NCBI RefSeq assembly: GCF_000515315.1
Contig: NZ_KI911562.1
Span: forward strand, 1,260,505-1,324,504
Direction of reading: 5' to 3'
Length of the DNA stretch: 64,000 bases
DNA from: Asinibacterium sp. OR53
GTDB lineage: Bacteria; Bacteroidota; Bacteroidia; Chitinophagales; Chitinophagaceae
A program made the position numbers and the translations under genes. Under the pieces are notes generated by a model, which searched no databases, had not been told where the DNA came from, and saw only the letters and a list, made by a program, of their open reading frames with translations. Shown here piece after piece: positions 9,067 through 18,626 of the stretch. How positions within the stretch are numbered: the first letter of the stretch is position 1; the number at the start of each line of letters is the position of its first letter.

Positions 9067-9095
9067 AAAACACTGTTTTTAAAACAGTGTTTTTC
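9067..9095 (-). terminator. strong hairpin terminator after the cupin gene
   Basis: AAAACACTGTTTT (9067-9079) and AAAACAGTGTTTT (9081-9093) are perfect 13-nt inverted repeats around a single T. On the minus strand this follows the cupin-like gene's stop (9113) by about 20 nt and ends in a run of T, so it fits an intrinsic terminator. The remaining 8928-9112 interval holds no gene I can support. Confidence 0.7.
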
Positions 9096-9112
9096 ACGCG
9101 TGACTGTAGAAA

Positions 9113-9991
9113 TCACCTATTGAGTTCCTTATTAGCGAGCTCGAATATTTTTTTCTTTTTCCAATCGTACCAGGGATGCGGAAATGTTTTCTTCATCATT
9201 GTGTCAATCGTACGCATTCCAAACAGGTTCCATACACCGCTTAGTTTTCCGGTGAAGGAAGACTGCATAGCACGAAGGCTCATGGCAAATCCGCTGTCGA
9301 GGTATTCCATGTGGTGCCAGTATCCGGCAGGCATGAAAAGCGTATCGCCATGTTCCAGTACAGCATCGTATCCCCTGGCCAGTCTGAGTGCAGGGAAGGT
9401 TTCGTAATCGGGTGTGCCGTTGCGCTGGTAATAATGGCTGAAATCGGCCAGGCTTAATACTTCAAAAGGTTTGCGGTAGAGTTTGTATTGTTCTTCTTTG
9501 GGAAACAACAACACACGCTTTCTACCCACAAACTGTGTATGCAGAATATGACTCAGGTCGATATCAAAATGCATGTGGGTAATGCTGGTAGCGCCGCCTA
9601 CGAATAACATGGGATAACGTTTTACAAAACCCGTGATCAGTTCATCGGGCCAGGTAAAATCATTGGTGAGTTGTGGTGCGTGTTCGAAAATATTGAAAAG
9701 AAAAATGCGCCATCCGGCGGGACCTTTGCGGATCATATCAATGTATTCACCAAAGGTCTTGTAATCGTCGGCCTTGTTGATGGGGGTATATGCATCACTC
9801 TTGGTATTATTATAGAGGCCTACTTTTTTATCGCCCACCAGTTGCTTGAAATAATCCCAGTTCCATTTCTCATAAGCCGGCCAGCTTTTAGCCAGGTCTT
9901 TTATAATGAGGGGGCGATTGGCTTCGTAATAATTTTTTTTAAAATCTGTCGCACTGATCGAACTTACCACGTCAATAGCCTGTAACTGCAT
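9113..9991 (-). CDS. cupin-like / JmjC-fold dioxygenase-related protein
   Basis: 292 aa. The N-terminal half has the Cupin_8 opening NRPLIIKDLAKSWPAYEKWNW. Iron-ligand motifs are visible: THMHFDID, supplying HxD, and HGDTLFMPAGYWHHMEYL, with the distal histidine and the PAGYWH motif of the JmjC/Fe(II)-2-oxoglutarate hydroxylase group. The likely activity is hydroxylation of a protein or RNA side chain in the cytoplasm. The target cannot be told. A TATTTTTG box (10016-10009 on the minus strand) lies about 18 nt upstream of the start, giving a short leader. It is divergent from the Sua5/YciO gene. Confidence 0.82.
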   Translation of the reverse strand: MQLQAIDVVSSISATDFKKNYYEANRPLIIKDLAKSWPAYEKWNWDYFKQLVGDKKVGLYNNTKSDAYTPINKADDYKTFGEYIDMIRKGPAGWRIFLFNIFEHAPQLTNDFTWPDELITGFVKRYPMLFVGGATSITHMHFDIDLSHILHTQFVGRKRVLLFPKEEQYKLYRKPFEVLSLADFSHYYQRNGTPDYETFPALRLARGYDAVLEHGDTLFMPAGYWHHMEYLDSGFAMSLRAMQSSFTGKLSGVWNLFGMRTIDTMMKKTFPHPWYDWKKKKIFELANKELNR

Positions 9992-10039
9992 AATGGAAAT
10001 TTTACATGCAAAAATAAGATGAATGCGCTATTTTTAGGG

Positions 10040-10648
10040 ATGCTTTTGCATATCCATCCGGACAATCCACAACCCCGGCATTTGAAAACTGTTGCAGAAT
10101 GTCTTTTATCGGGCGGCATCATCATTTATCCTACTGATACAATATATGGACTCGGATGCGATATTTTCCAGCACAAATCGGTGGAACGCATCGCGCGTAT
10201 CAAACAAATAGAAACCCACAAAGCGCAATTGAGTTTTGTTTGTTATGATTTGAGCGACCTGAGCCAGTATACCAAGAGTACTTCCACGCCCCTGTACCGT
10301 TTATTGAAAAGTCATTTGCCCGGTCCTTATACTTTTATCCTGCCGGCCAGTAAGGAAGTCCCTAAAATTTTACAGAGCAAAAAGAGTACCATAGGGCTCA
10401 GGGTGCCCGATAACCGCATTGCCCGAGGCATTGTACAAGAACTGCGCCACCCTATATTATCTGCTTCTTTGCCAGGGGAAATGGTGGAAGAATACACGGA
10501 TCCCGAACTGATCTATGAGAAATTCGGCAGCCAGGTAGACATCGTGATCAATGGCGGTATCGGCGGTATGATACCTTCTACGGTGATCGACTGCACGCAC
10601 GATACTTATGAAGTGATCAGGGAAGGAGCAGGTGTGGTGGATTTTTGA
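10040..10648 (+). CDS. Sua5/YciO/YrdC family L-threonylcarbamoyladenylate synthase-type protein
   Basis: 202 aa from the chosen ATG. I preferred this start over an in-frame ATG 21 nt upstream because the YciO-like proteins of this phylum begin [13 protein letters not shown]. The YrdC fold is visible: [54 protein letters not shown] and the C-terminal STVIDCT. The family makes L-threonylcarbamoyl-AMP for the t6A37 modification of tRNAs, or is a close paralogue with unknown substrate (YciO group). Its last 32 bp overlap the 3' end of the RNase HII gene on the opposite strand. Confidence 0.85.
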   Translation: MLLHIHPDNPQPRHLKTVAECLLSGGIIIYPTDTIYGLGCDIFQHKSVERIARIKQIETHKAQLSFVCYDLSDLSQYTKSTSTPLYRLLKSHLPGPYTFILPASKEVPKILQSKKSTIGLRVPDNRIARGIVQELRHPILSASLPGEMVEEYTDPELIYEKFGSQVDIVINGGIGGMIPSTVIDCTHDTYEVIREGAGVVDF

Positions 10649-11246
10649 TGATGTTGAAACTGTGCCGGTGGTATTTACACAAACCATGTTTTTCAATGGC
10701 AGTCCTGTGATCGGCTGTTCCGTACCCTTTGTTGCAATCCCATTTGTATTGCGGAAATTCCAGGTGCAGCTCCTGCATAAAAGCATCGCGGTATGTTTTG
10801 GCGAGAATGCTTGCGGCGGCGATGCTGGCATAAATACCATCGCCTTTGACAATGCAACGATGCGGCGTTTGCCGGTAAGGGATGAAGCGGTTGCCATCGA
10901 TGAGCAACAACTGTGGTGAAGTTGTTAACCGATCAATGGATAAATGCATGGCCTTGTAAGAAGCTTTGAGGATGTTGATGCGGTCGATCTCGTGATTGTC
11001 TACCTGCGCCACTGCCCAGGCGATGGCGGCAGATTCTATCACAGGTCTCAATGATTCACGTTGCGTTGCAGAAAGTTGTTTACTGTCGTTCAACAATGGA
11101 TGATGAAAATCGACCGGCAGGATCACTGCCGCTGCAAATACCGGCCCTGCATAACAACCCCTGCCTGCTTCATCACAGCCCGCTTCTATCAGCTCCGTTT
11201 GAAAATGCGATTGTAACACGCGGTAAAATTCAACATTCCGATTCAT
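10617..11246 (-). CDS. rnhB: ribonuclease HII
   Basis: 209 aa from the start chosen at [11 protein letters not shown]; a longer in-frame reading to 11438 would run across the heme A synthase promoter and 5' coding region and exceed the family's usual length. The catalytic signature is [20 protein letters not shown] (DEAGRG), followed by LNDSKQLS, the acidic residue in [10 protein letters not shown] and [21 protein letters not shown]. It nicks RNA-DNA hybrids at ribonucleotides, including single ribonucleotides in DNA, in the cytoplasm. The 3' end overlaps the convergent Sua5/YciO gene by 32 bp. It is divergent from heme A synthase over about 50 bp. Confidence 0.93.
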   Translation of the reverse strand: MNRNVEFYRVLQSHFQTELIEAGCDEAGRGCYAGPVFAAAVILPVDFHHPLLNDSKQLSATQRESLRPVIESAAIAWAVAQVDNHEIDRINILKASYKAMHLSIDRLTTSPQLLLIDGNRFIPYRQTPHRCIVKGDGIYASIAAASILAKTYRDAFMQELHLEFPQYKWDCNKGYGTADHRTAIEKHGLCKYHRHSFNIIKNPPHLLLP

Positions 11247-11266
11247 ATCTCCCAATACAGTTTCAG

Positions 11267-11274
11267 TACCTTTG
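11267..11274 (+). promoter_or_regulatory. -7 promoter box of heme A synthase gene
   Basis: TACCTTTG matches the TAnnTTTG consensus and lies 21 nt before the ATG at 11296. No good TTTG is present 19-21 nt upstream. The start codon itself is preceded by AAGGAG (11287-11292), a rare clear Shine-Dalgarno match in this window, which supports the ATG at 11296 over the in-frame ATG at 11272. Confidence 0.55.
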
Positions 11275-11295
11275 TGCCATTCTGAAAAAGGAGTT

Positions 11296-12366
11296 ATGGA
11301 TACAACGGCACGTTCTTCGAAATTAGTAGCCACCTGGTTATTGGTGGGAGTGGGTATGACAGTGATACAGATTGCACTGGGAGGCATTACCCGTTTAACG
11401 GGAAGCGGGTTGTCTATTACCGAATGGGATGTGATCACAGGCGCGCTGCCTCCTTTGAATGAGCAGCAATGGATGGCGGAATTCGATAAATACAGGCAAA
11501 CGCCGCAATCTCATTTGTTGAATTTCGATTTTACCCTCTCCGATTTTAAATTCATTTTTTTCTGGGAATGGTTTCATCGCTTATGGGCCAGGCTCATTGG
11601 TGTAGTGTTTGCCATGGGGTTTGGCTGGTTCCTGCTGAAAGGATATTTCAAAAAAGAAATGATCAGACCGCTCCTCATCTTGTTTTTACTGGGCGCTTTA
11701 CAGGGAGCCGTAGGCTGGATCATGGTAGCCAGTGGTTTAACGGGCGATGCCGTATATGTGAAACCTACCCGGCTGGCCCTGCATTTCATATTTGCACTGG
11801 GACTACTCTGCTACACTTTCTGGTTTGCTCTGCAGCTATTGGTGAAAAAAGAACAGTTAACCTATAACACCGGTGCGAGAAAATGGAATTGGTTATTGCT
11901 TTGCCTGCTGGTAATACAATTATTATATGGTGCATTGATGGCCGGACATAAAGCGGCTACAGCGGCGCCCAGCTGGCCTACCATCAATGGACAGTGGATA
12001 CCGGAGAAAATGTTTGCCAATGAACATTTCCTGCTCAACTTCATCGACAACAAAACGTTAATCCATTTTATACATCGGGGGCTGGCGTATTTGTTGCTGG
12101 TATTGATTGTTATCTGGACGTTGCGATTGTTTAAAACAAAAGGAACAGGGTTATTCGATCGCACCAAATGGATGCCGCTGGCTGTAGTAAGCTTGCAGGT
12201 ATTGCTGGGCATTGCAGCAGTACTCACCAGCACCGGTATCGTACCGGGTAAATGGGGTATATTTGAATGGATGGCGCAATTGCACCAACTAATAGGCATG
12301 TTGTTGTTGCTGTCACTGGTGTGGATGCTGTATATTGTGCGAAGGGAAAGAGCGGTAGTGGAATAA
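11296..12366 (+). CDS. ctaA: heme A synthase (COX15/CtaA family)
   Basis: 356 aa with eight predicted membrane spans. The N-terminal half has [20 protein letters not shown], and [15 protein letters not shown] with a heme-ligand histidine; the second half repeats the fold with [32 protein letters not shown] and [14 protein letters not shown]. It oxidises the methyl group of heme O to the formyl of heme A in the cytoplasmic membrane for aa3-type cytochrome oxidase. No cytochrome oxidase or heme O synthase gene is adjacent. The patatin gene follows 35 bp downstream and may be cotranscribed. Confidence 0.93.
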   Translation: MDTTARSSKLVATWLLVGVGMTVIQIALGGITRLTGSGLSITEWDVITGALPPLNEQQWMAEFDKYRQTPQSHLLNFDFTLSDFKFIFFWEWFHRLWARLIGVVFAMGFGWFLLKGYFKKEMIRPLLILFLLGALQGAVGWIMVASGLTGDAVYVKPTRLALHFIFALGLLCYTFWFALQLLVKKEQLTYNTGARKWNWLLLCLLVIQLLYGALMAGHKAATAAPSWPTINGQWIPEKMFANEHFLLNFIDNKTLIHFIHRGLAYLLLVLIVIWTLRLFKTKGTGLFDRTKWMPLAVVSLQVLLGIAAVLTSTGIVPGKWGIFEWMAQLHQLIGMLLLLSLVWMLYIVRRERAVVE

Positions 12367-12401
12367 AGCAGCAACTGCTATAAAAAAATGGTCTTGGTTG
12401 T

Positions 12402-14624
12402 ATGAAAAAATACCTGGTTGGTTTCTGGTTCTCACTGCCTGTTCAGCTTTTACTCTTGCACCTCCGCAGGTACCAGGTATTCCTGTTGTTCTGGTATATT
12501 TTATTTGCCACGGTAGCCGGCGATTTCATGCATACATTCGGTGCAGATTCTCTTTTCCTGGCGCCTGAATATTTTGGCGAGGTGAGTCCGATCAGTACCG
12601 GCATTGTGGGTTTTTCACTTGGTGTGTTCATCATGAGCTGGAACATCACCACTTTCATCCTGCACAGCAAGCATTTGAAATTCCTTGCTACCACAGCGCA
12701 GCCATTTTTAAAATATTGTATCAACAATGCGGTGATACCGCTCGTTTTCCTGGTGTTTTATTTCATCAAAGCCGTGAGTTATGCACGCGAGCAGGAATTG
12801 TTTCCTTTATCGGAAGTATTGCTCATGGTAGGAGGATTTGGAGTGGGCATTATTTTGTCCATACTCATCGCATTCATTTATTTTTTCGGTGCCGATAAAA
12901 CCATTTACAGGAGTATGGCCAATGTGATTACCACGGCTAATACCCGTTATGCAGAGATATCGAAGAACAATCCACTACCCAAAGAAAAGACCGACCTGAA
13001 AGTAGATTGGTTCCTGAGTGCCAGCCTGCACCTGCGCAAACCCAGGGATGTGCGGCACTACAGCCAGGACTTCCTCGATACCATTTTCAAACGGCACCAT
13101 TTTGCGGCCGTTATTGCCATACTGGTTGCGTTCATTTTCCTGGTGGCATTGGGATATATTTCAGATACCCGCTTGTTCCAGTTACCGGCCGCTGCCAGTA
13201 TCACCGTATTCTTTGCCATACTGATCGCGGGAGCAGGTGCTATCTCCTTGTTTTTACATAGCTGGAGTCTGTTGTTGCTGGTATCGATCTATGTGGGAAT
13301 GAATTTTTTGTACCAGCACAATATCATCGATCCGCGCAACAAAGCGTACGGACTGAAATACGAGGGCAAAGAAGAAAGACCTGTTTACAGTCGCGAGTCG
13401 GTAATGAAGATGGCTACCCGTGAAAACATGGAGGCAGACAAAAAACAGTACCTCGAAATACTGAACCGGTGGAAAGCCAAACAGGGAAGCGATAAGCCCA
13501 TCGTATACATCATAAACACCAGCGGAGGCGGTACGCGAAGCGCTACCTTCACCATGAATGCATTGCAAAGGCTCGACAGCATGATGGGTGGTGAATTGAT
13601 GAAAAGGACATTGCTCATCACAGGTGCTTCGGGTGGTACACTGGGCGCTGCTTATTTCAGGGAACTGTACCTGGAGAAACTGAAAGGGAATTCGATCAAC
13701 CTCCACGACGGGCAATACGTTGATAATATTTCAAAAGACCTGCTGAGTCCTTTGTTCTCTTCTTTTGTAACGCGCGATATCATGGGCCCCGTACAGAAAT
13801 TCAACAAGTTCGGCTACCAGTATTCCAAAGACCGTGGTTATGCTTTTGAACAGAAGCTCAGTGAGAATACCCATGGGGTGCTTGATAAACGGTTGAAGGA
13901 TTATGCAATACCGGAGCAAACGGCACAGATACCTTTCATGTTCTTCAATTCCGTTATTAACCGCGATGGAAGAAAAATGATCATCGGAACCCACCCGGCG
14001 AGATTCCTGATGCGTCCCATGACCGATGTTGCACGCATCACTCCTTTCGATGCCGATGCGGTAGACTTCCATACATTCTTTGCCAAACAGGATGCGATGA
14101 ACCTGAGTATCTTATCGGCATTGCGCATGAATGCCACTTTCCCTTATGTATTGCCCAATGTATGGCTGCCTTCAGACCCGGTGATCGATGTGATGGATGC
14201 GGGGTTACGCGATAACTTCGGACAGGAAACGGCACTCCGTTTTATTGACGCATTCAAAGACTGGTTCCAGCAGAATACCAGCAAAGTGGTGTTATTGCAG
14301 TTGCGCGACAGGGGGCTGGGCGATTGGGAGCGGCCTTTCGAATCGAGTAACCTGATGGACTGGCTCACCAAGCCTTTTTTACTCTTGCAGAATAACTGGT
14401 ACAAATTGCAGGACTATTATCAGCACGATCAACTGGAATATTTCTTTGAAGGGTATGGGTTGCAATTTCACCGGCTTTGTTTTCAATACGTACCCTCCCG
14501 CAACGATGCGCCGGCCAGCCTGAGCTTTCACCTTACCGCAGCAGAAAAAAGAGACATTGCACTGGCATTGGATAACCCGCTCAACAAACGCGAATTTATG
14601 AAGCTGGAACGTATCATGAAATAA
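12402..14624 (+). CDS. patatin-like phospholipase with multi-span N-terminal membrane domain
   Basis: 740 aa. The first 300 residues contain about seven hydrophobic spans, in two groups separated by a soluble stretch of about 70 residues. The C-terminal 370 residues form a patatin domain: oxyanion motif GGGTRSATF (375-379), nucleophile Ser410 in TGASGGTLGAAYF (GxSxG) and dyad Asp599 in MDAGLRDNFG. It should hydrolyse acyl esters of phospholipids or other lipids at the cytoplasmic membrane. The catalytic Ser-Asp dyad is intact. The membrane-anchored architecture is less common than soluble or outer-membrane patatins. It lies downstream of ctaA and converges on the lipid kinase gene with a 3-bp gap. 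Confidence 0.85.
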   Translation: MKKYLVGFWFSLPVQLLLLHLRRYQVFLLFWYILFATVAGDFMHTFGADSLFLAPEYFGEVSPISTGIVGFSLGVFIMSWNITTFILHSKHLKFLATTAQPFLKYCINNAVIPLVFLVFYFIKAVSYAREQELFPLSEVLLMVGGFGVGIILSILIAFIYFFGADKTIYRSMANVITTANTRYAEISKNNPLPKEKTDLKVDWFLSASLHLRKPRDVRHYSQDFLDTIFKRHHFAAVIAILVAFIFLVALGYISDTRLFQLPAAASITVFFAILIAGAGAISLFLHSWSLLLLVSIYVGMNFLYQHNIIDPRNKAYGLKYEGKEERPVYSRESVMKMATRENMEADKKQYLEILNRWKAKQGSDKPIVYIINTSGGGTRSATFTMNALQRLDSMMGGELMKRTLLITGASGGTLGAAYFRELYLEKLKGNSINLHDGQYVDNISKDLLSPLFSSFVTRDIMGPVQKFNKFGYQYSKDRGYAFEQKLSENTHGVLDKRLKDYAIPEQTAQIPFMFFNSVINRDGRKMIIGTHPARFLMRPMTDVARITPFDADAVDFHTFFAKQDAMNLSILSALRMNATFPYVLPNVWLPSDPVIDVMDAGLRDNFGQETALRFIDAFKDWFQQNTSKVVLLQLRDRGLGDWERPFESSNLMDWLTKPFLLLQNNWYKLQDYYQHDQLEYFFEGYGLQFHRLCFQYVPSRNDAPASLSFHLTAAEKRDIALALDNPLNKREFMKLERIMK

Positions 14625-14627
14625 GCA

Positions 14628-15533
14628 TCAGGGCTGTATCAACTGAAAATAGTCTTTCAGCAATTTTATATTGAATTCTCCCGCGGTTTCCCTGGGTTCG
14701 CCATCGATATGCAGCGGCGCCAGTTTGAGGTTGCGGATGGTGAGTGCAGGCGTTTGAAAATACAGGATGTCTTTCTTACCCATGTCATCTACCAACTGTT
14801 GCAGTTTATTGTTGCCGCGTATTTGCCGGAGGATGGCAAAGGGCAGTTTGGCTTTGTTCATTTTCTGCGCGATCACTATGTCGAGCAAACCGTCGTGCAG
14901 ACTGGCCTGCGGCGCAATGGTGAAATGATTGCCGAACTGGTTGCTGTTGGCGATGCTGATGAAAAAAGCTTCTGCGAAAAAAGAAAAATTATCGAGTACG
15001 ATCTCGAACTGGTAAGGATGTGCTTTGAAATAATGCAGGATGCTTTGTTGTGCGTAGGTGAACAATCCGCGGGTGGCTTTAGTAGAAAAATCATAGGCGA
15101 CCTGTGCATCGAAGCCAATGCCACTGAGCATGCAGGAGTATTCATTGTTCACCATGAATGCATCAACGGGGGCGGCTTTGCCTGCGAAAATGAGCGACAA
15201 TGCCTGCTGTGGTTTAGATGGTATGCCTGCGGCCAGCGCCAACCCGTTACCTGAACCCACCGGTATGATGCCAAATTGAACAGAAACGTTACGCAGCGAC
15301 CGGGTTACCTGGTTCACGGTACCGTCGCCACCAATGATCACGATATCGGTAATTTTTTCGGCCAGCACTTTATCGCGCAGCCAATCGTAATTACCGGTAG
15401 CATTGGTGTTGGTCATTTCATACGAAATGCCCTGTGCGCTTGTTTCCCGCTCTACCAATTTTTTGATGCCCTCTTTTTTGGCAGTTCCCGAAATAGGATT
15501 GACGAGATACACTATTTTTCTTTCCATCATCAA
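14628..15533 (-). CDS. diacylglycerol kinase family lipid kinase (YegS/BmrU/DgkB-like)
   Basis: 301 aa. The N-terminal DAGK catalytic domain shows IVYLVNPISGTAKKEG, the nucleotide-binding IIGGDGTVNQV and FGIIPVGSGNGLA. The C-terminal half is a beta-rich domain ending LAPLHIDGEPRE, the metal-site region of this family. It should phosphorylate a lipid hydroxyl (diacylglycerol, ceramide or a similar lipid) with ATP on the inner face of the membrane. Three consecutive Met codons leave the exact start open by two residues. The neighbouring patatin could release the diacyl or lysolipid species that such kinases recycle, but that link is inference. Confidence 0.88.
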   Translation of the reverse strand: MMMERKIVYLVNPISGTAKKEGIKKLVERETSAQGISYEMTNTNATGNYDWLRDKVLAEKITDIVIIGGDGTVNQVTRSLRNVSVQFGIIPVGSGNGLALAAGIPSKPQQALSLIFAGKAAPVDAFMVNNEYSCMLSGIGFDAQVAYDFSTKATRGLFTYAQQSILHYFKAHPYQFEIVLDNFSFFAEAFFISIANSNQFGNHFTIAPQASLHDGLLDIVIAQKMNKAKLPFAILRQIRGNNKLQQLVDDMGKKDILYFQTPALTIRNLKLAPLHIDGEPRETAGEFNIKLLKDYFQLIQP

Positions 15534-15616
15534 AAGTTAATGTTCATGCCCGGCTTAGTGTGTTGTATTCTGGTGCAATGCTAAACATTATTCAGTGTTA
15601 ATGCCCTAAAATGGTG

Positions 15617-16627
15617 TTAATGATGTAGAGTGGTTACCGGTTTCAGCATCAGCACATCCTGCATGAAGTTGGTCGTGGCTGCTTCCACAGCCGGAATATC
15701 TTTGGAAACAATAATTGAGCCTAACACATGCGCGCCGGCGTTGGGAATGGCTTCCATTTTTTTCTGTGCCGGTAAAGTGCCCAGCTGTTCAAACATATCC
15801 TTCATGGCCGCCACTTTCACCACGGGATCCTGGTGCTGTTCGTCTTTATAATAATAGAGCATCAGCACCGGCTGCTTTACGCTGGAGAAAGCTTCGGTAT
15901 TCATGGTAGTCTCCAGCAGTTCTTCCAGTTGTGTGAGGGCTTCGAGCCGGTATTGGGTATACCAGTATTGTTTGTAGGCACTGTCTTTACCGGTAATGAC
16001 GTTGTAATCGGACTTTTTCACCAGCCGCGCTATCTGCAATCCCCAATGATCGTTGAGCAGCCAGGCATTGGGGTCGTTGATGGCAATATTGGGTGAAAGG
16101 AGGATGAGTCCGGCTATATCCGGATAAGCGGCTGCCAGCTGCAAGGCCAGGGTGCCGCCTGTGGAAGTGCCCATCAATATTACTTTGTCACCCAATTGTT
16201 TGCCAATGCTATAGGCCTGTTTGGCGGTTTCCCAGAGATCATCGGCTGTCATGTGCACCAGTGCGTCACTGGTATCGATACCATGGCCTGCGAGCCTGGA
16301 GAGATATAAGTTGCAACCAAATTGCCTGGCGATATCGCGGTGAACGGGATTGCCCTCTTCCTGGCTGGCGCTGAAACCATGCAGGTACACGATGGCATAA
16401 GGTGTTTTTTGTTTGAGGGAATCGTTGGCCCATACAATACGTGCTTCATTATCGGGTTTGATCTTGTGTGCGGCTTCTATATGGGTTACATATTGTTCCA
16501 ATCCTGCTGCGATGGCCGGAACAGCCGGCAGATCTTTATTATAAACAGGCTTCGAAGGACGCGGACCTAACAAAAAGATAATAAATAGTATGGCGATTAT
16601 CAGCAATATTCGCGAGAAGGAACGCAT
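15617..16627 (-). CDS. alpha/beta hydrolase (serine esterase/lipase type), membrane-anchored
   Basis: 336 aa. A hydrophobic N-terminal anchor (about residues 7-22) precedes an alpha/beta-hydrolase fold: AIVYLHGFSASQEEG (oxyanion HG), nucleophile Ser155 in MGTSTGGTLAL (GxSxG) and a late NAGAHVLG histidine. The acid residue is probably the Asp in YYKDEQHQDP. The profile is that of monoacylglycerol lipase-like or carboxylesterase proteins exposed to the periplasm. The substrate is unknown. It shares the strand with the lipid kinase, with an 83-bp gap, so cotranscription is possible. Confidence 0.83.
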   Translation of the reverse strand: MRSFSRILLIIAILFIIFLLGPRPSKPVYNKDLPAVPAIAAGLEQYVTHIEAAHKIKPDNEARIVWANDSLKQKTPYAIVYLHGFSASQEEGNPVHRDIARQFGCNLYLSRLAGHGIDTSDALVHMTADDLWETAKQAYSIGKQLGDKVILMGTSTGGTLALQLAAAYPDIAGLILLSPNIAINDPNAWLLNDHWGLQIARLVKKSDYNVITGKDSAYKQYWYTQYRLEALTQLEELLETTMNTEAFSSVKQPVLMLYYYKDEQHQDPVVKVAAMKDMFEQLGTLPAQKKMEAIPNAGAHVLGSIIVSKDIPAVEAATTNFMQDVLMLKPVTTLHH

Positions 16628-16668
16628 AAACAGGGGATTTACTTAAAACTAAGGAAGATAGCTGATAT

Positions 16669-16699
16669 TTTGCCCTGCGCGCGTAAAATCGTACCTTTG
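16669..16699 (+). promoter_or_regulatory. typA promoter
   Basis: TTTG at 16669-16672, a 19-nt spacer, then TACCTTTG at 16692-16699: an exact match to the Bacteroidota housekeeping promoter (TTTG-N19-TAnnTTTG). The typA ATG follows 17 nt later. Confidence 0.8.
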
Positions 16700-16716
16700 C
16701 AGCTTCAAATTTTTAC

Positions 16717-18531
16717 ATGGAAATAAGAAACATTGCCATCATCGCACACGTAGACCATGGCAAAACAACATTGGTGGATCGGATCTTGCATGCCACCAAG
16801 GTATTCCGCGACAACCAGGAGACTGGTGAACTGATCATGGATAACAACGACCTCGAAAGAGAAAGGGGTATCACCATCTTCAGTAAGAACGCCGCGGTTA
16901 CTTATAACGGTATCAAGATCAATGTGATAGATACCCCGGGCCACAGTGATTTCGGTGGAGAGGTAGAAAGGGTACTCAAAATGGCCGACGGTGTGATACT
17001 GCTGGTAGATGCTTTTGAAGGCCCTATGCCCCAGACCCGTTTCGTACTGCAGAAAGCCCTGCAGCTGAACCTGCACCCGATTGTAGTGATCAATAAAGTG
17101 GATAAGGCCAATTGCCGTCCCGATGAAGTGCACGACGCCGTGTTCGAATTGTTCTTCAACCTCGACGCTACTGAAGAGCAGCTCAACTTCCCCACATATT
17201 ATGGAAGTGGGAAAAACGGCTGGTTCAACGACAGTTTAACACCTACAGATAATATCCTTCCGTTGATGGATGGTATTCTCAAATATGTACCTGCTCCCAA
17301 AGTATCGGAAGGTACTTTGCAGTTACAGATCACTTCACTCGATTATTCTTCTTTCTTAGGTCGTATTGCAGTGGGTAAAGTAACCCGCGGCAGCATCAAG
17401 GAAAACCAACTGATCGCACTGGTACAGGCCGATGGTTCTGTTAAGAAAAGCCGGGTGAAAGAATTGTATGTGTTTGAAGGAATGGGTAAACGTAAGGTGA
17501 CGGAAGTGTTGTCGGGCGATCTTTGTGCGGTAGTGGGACTGGAAGATTTCAACATCGGTGATACCATTGCCGATGCAGAGAATCCTGAAGCGTTGCCCAT
17601 TATCAGCGTGGATGAGCCTACCATGAGTATGACTTTCAGCATCAACAACTCGCCTTTCTTTGGTAAGGATGGTAAGTTCGTTACCTCGCGTCACCTGCGC
17701 GACCGTTTGATGAAAGAAACTGAAAAGAACCTGGCACTGCGTGTAGAAGATACGGATAGCGCCGATAGTTTCCTGGTGTACGGAAGGGGTATCCTTCACC
17801 TGGGTGTACTGGTAGAAACCATGCGCCGCGAAGGATATGAACTGACTGTGGGCAACCCGCAGGTGCTGGTGAAAACCATCGATGGCAAAAAGAACGAACC
17901 TTATGAGAACCTGGTGGTAGACGTGCCTGCTGAATTCAGCGGCAAAGTGATTGACCTGGTAACACAACGCAAAGGTGAAATGCAGGTGATGGAAAGTAAG
18001 GGAGAGATGCAGCACCTGGAATTCGAGATTCCTTCAAGGGGCTTGATCGGACTGCGTTCGCAAATGTTGACCAATACAGCAGGTGAAGCCGTGATGGCGC
18101 ATCGCTTTATTGAATACAAACCCTGGAAAGGGCCCATCCCCGGGCGTAACAATGGTGTATTGATCTCTAAATTCCAGGGGACTACTACAGCTTATTCTAT
18201 CGACAAACTCCAGGATCGTGGTAGTTTCTTCATCGATCCGGGAGAAGAAGTTTATGCTGGACAGATCATCGCTGAGCATATCAAACCCGGTGACCTGAAT
18301 GTGAACGCTGTGGAAGCCAAGAAGCTCACCAACCACCGTGCAAGCGGTAGTGATGACAGTGTACGCATTACGCCAAAATTACAGTTTACGCTGGAAGAGT
18401 GCATGGAATACATACAGCAGGATGAGTGTATTGAGGTAACCCCCAAATCCATCCGTATGCGTAAAACCATATTGAACGAAGAAGACAGGAAGAAAGCATC
18501 GAGGAGTATGCAGTCAGAAGCAGTTGGATAA
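16717..18531 (+). CDS. typA: translational GTPase TypA/BipA
   Basis: 604 aa, full length. G-domain motifs are IAHVDHGKTTLVD (G1), ERGITIFSKN (G2), DTPGHSDF (G3) and NKVDK (G4). EF-G-like domains II, III and V follow, with the TypA-specific C-terminal domain (SRGLIGLRSQMLTNTAGEA, FIEYKPWKGPIPGRNNGVL). It binds ribosomes and assists 50S assembly and translation under stress or cold. It has its own promoter and an intrinsic terminator, so it is monocistronic. Confidence 0.97.
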   Translation: MEIRNIAIIAHVDHGKTTLVDRILHATKVFRDNQETGELIMDNNDLERERGITIFSKNAAVTYNGIKINVIDTPGHSDFGGEVERVLKMADGVILLVDAFEGPMPQTRFVLQKALQLNLHPIVVINKVDKANCRPDEVHDAVFELFFNLDATEEQLNFPTYYGSGKNGWFNDSLTPTDNILPLMDGILKYVPAPKVSEGTLQLQITSLDYSSFLGRIAVGKVTRGSIKENQLIALVQADGSVKKSRVKELYVFEGMGKRKVTEVLSGDLCAVVGLEDFNIGDTIADAENPEALPIISVDEPTMSMTFSINNSPFFGKDGKFVTSRHLRDRLMKETEKNLALRVEDTDSADSFLVYGRGILHLGVLVETMRREGYELTVGNPQVLVKTIDGKKNEPYENLVVDVPAEFSGKVIDLVTQRKGEMQVMESKGEMQHLEFEIPSRGLIGLRSQMLTNTAGEAVMAHRFIEYKPWKGPIPGRNNGVLISKFQGTTTAYSIDKLQDRGSFFIDPGEEVYAGQIIAEHIKPGDLNVNAVEAKKLTNHRASGSDDSVRITPKLQFTLEECMEYIQQDECIEVTPKSIRMRKTILNEEDRKKASRSMQSEAVG

Positions 18532-18556
18532 AGCCTTTCTTCAACAGATAAAAAAG

Positions 18557-18589
18557 AAAAAGCCATCAGCAATATGCGATGGCTTTTTT
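18557..18589 (+). terminator. typA intrinsic terminator
   Basis: AAAAAGCCATC (18557-18567) pairs with GATGGCTTTTT (18578-18588) around a 10-nt loop, followed by T. The A-rich 5' side makes it usable on the opposite strand too, for the convergent exported-protein gene that stops at 18627. Confidence 0.85.
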
Positions 18590-18626
18590 CTTGATTCTCT
18601 CACAAATATATTGTGGTATGCAGGGA

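Noticed and set aside
11247-11438. Longer N terminus for RNase HII
   Set aside because: It runs over the divergent ctaA promoter and gene start and gives a protein far longer than the family.
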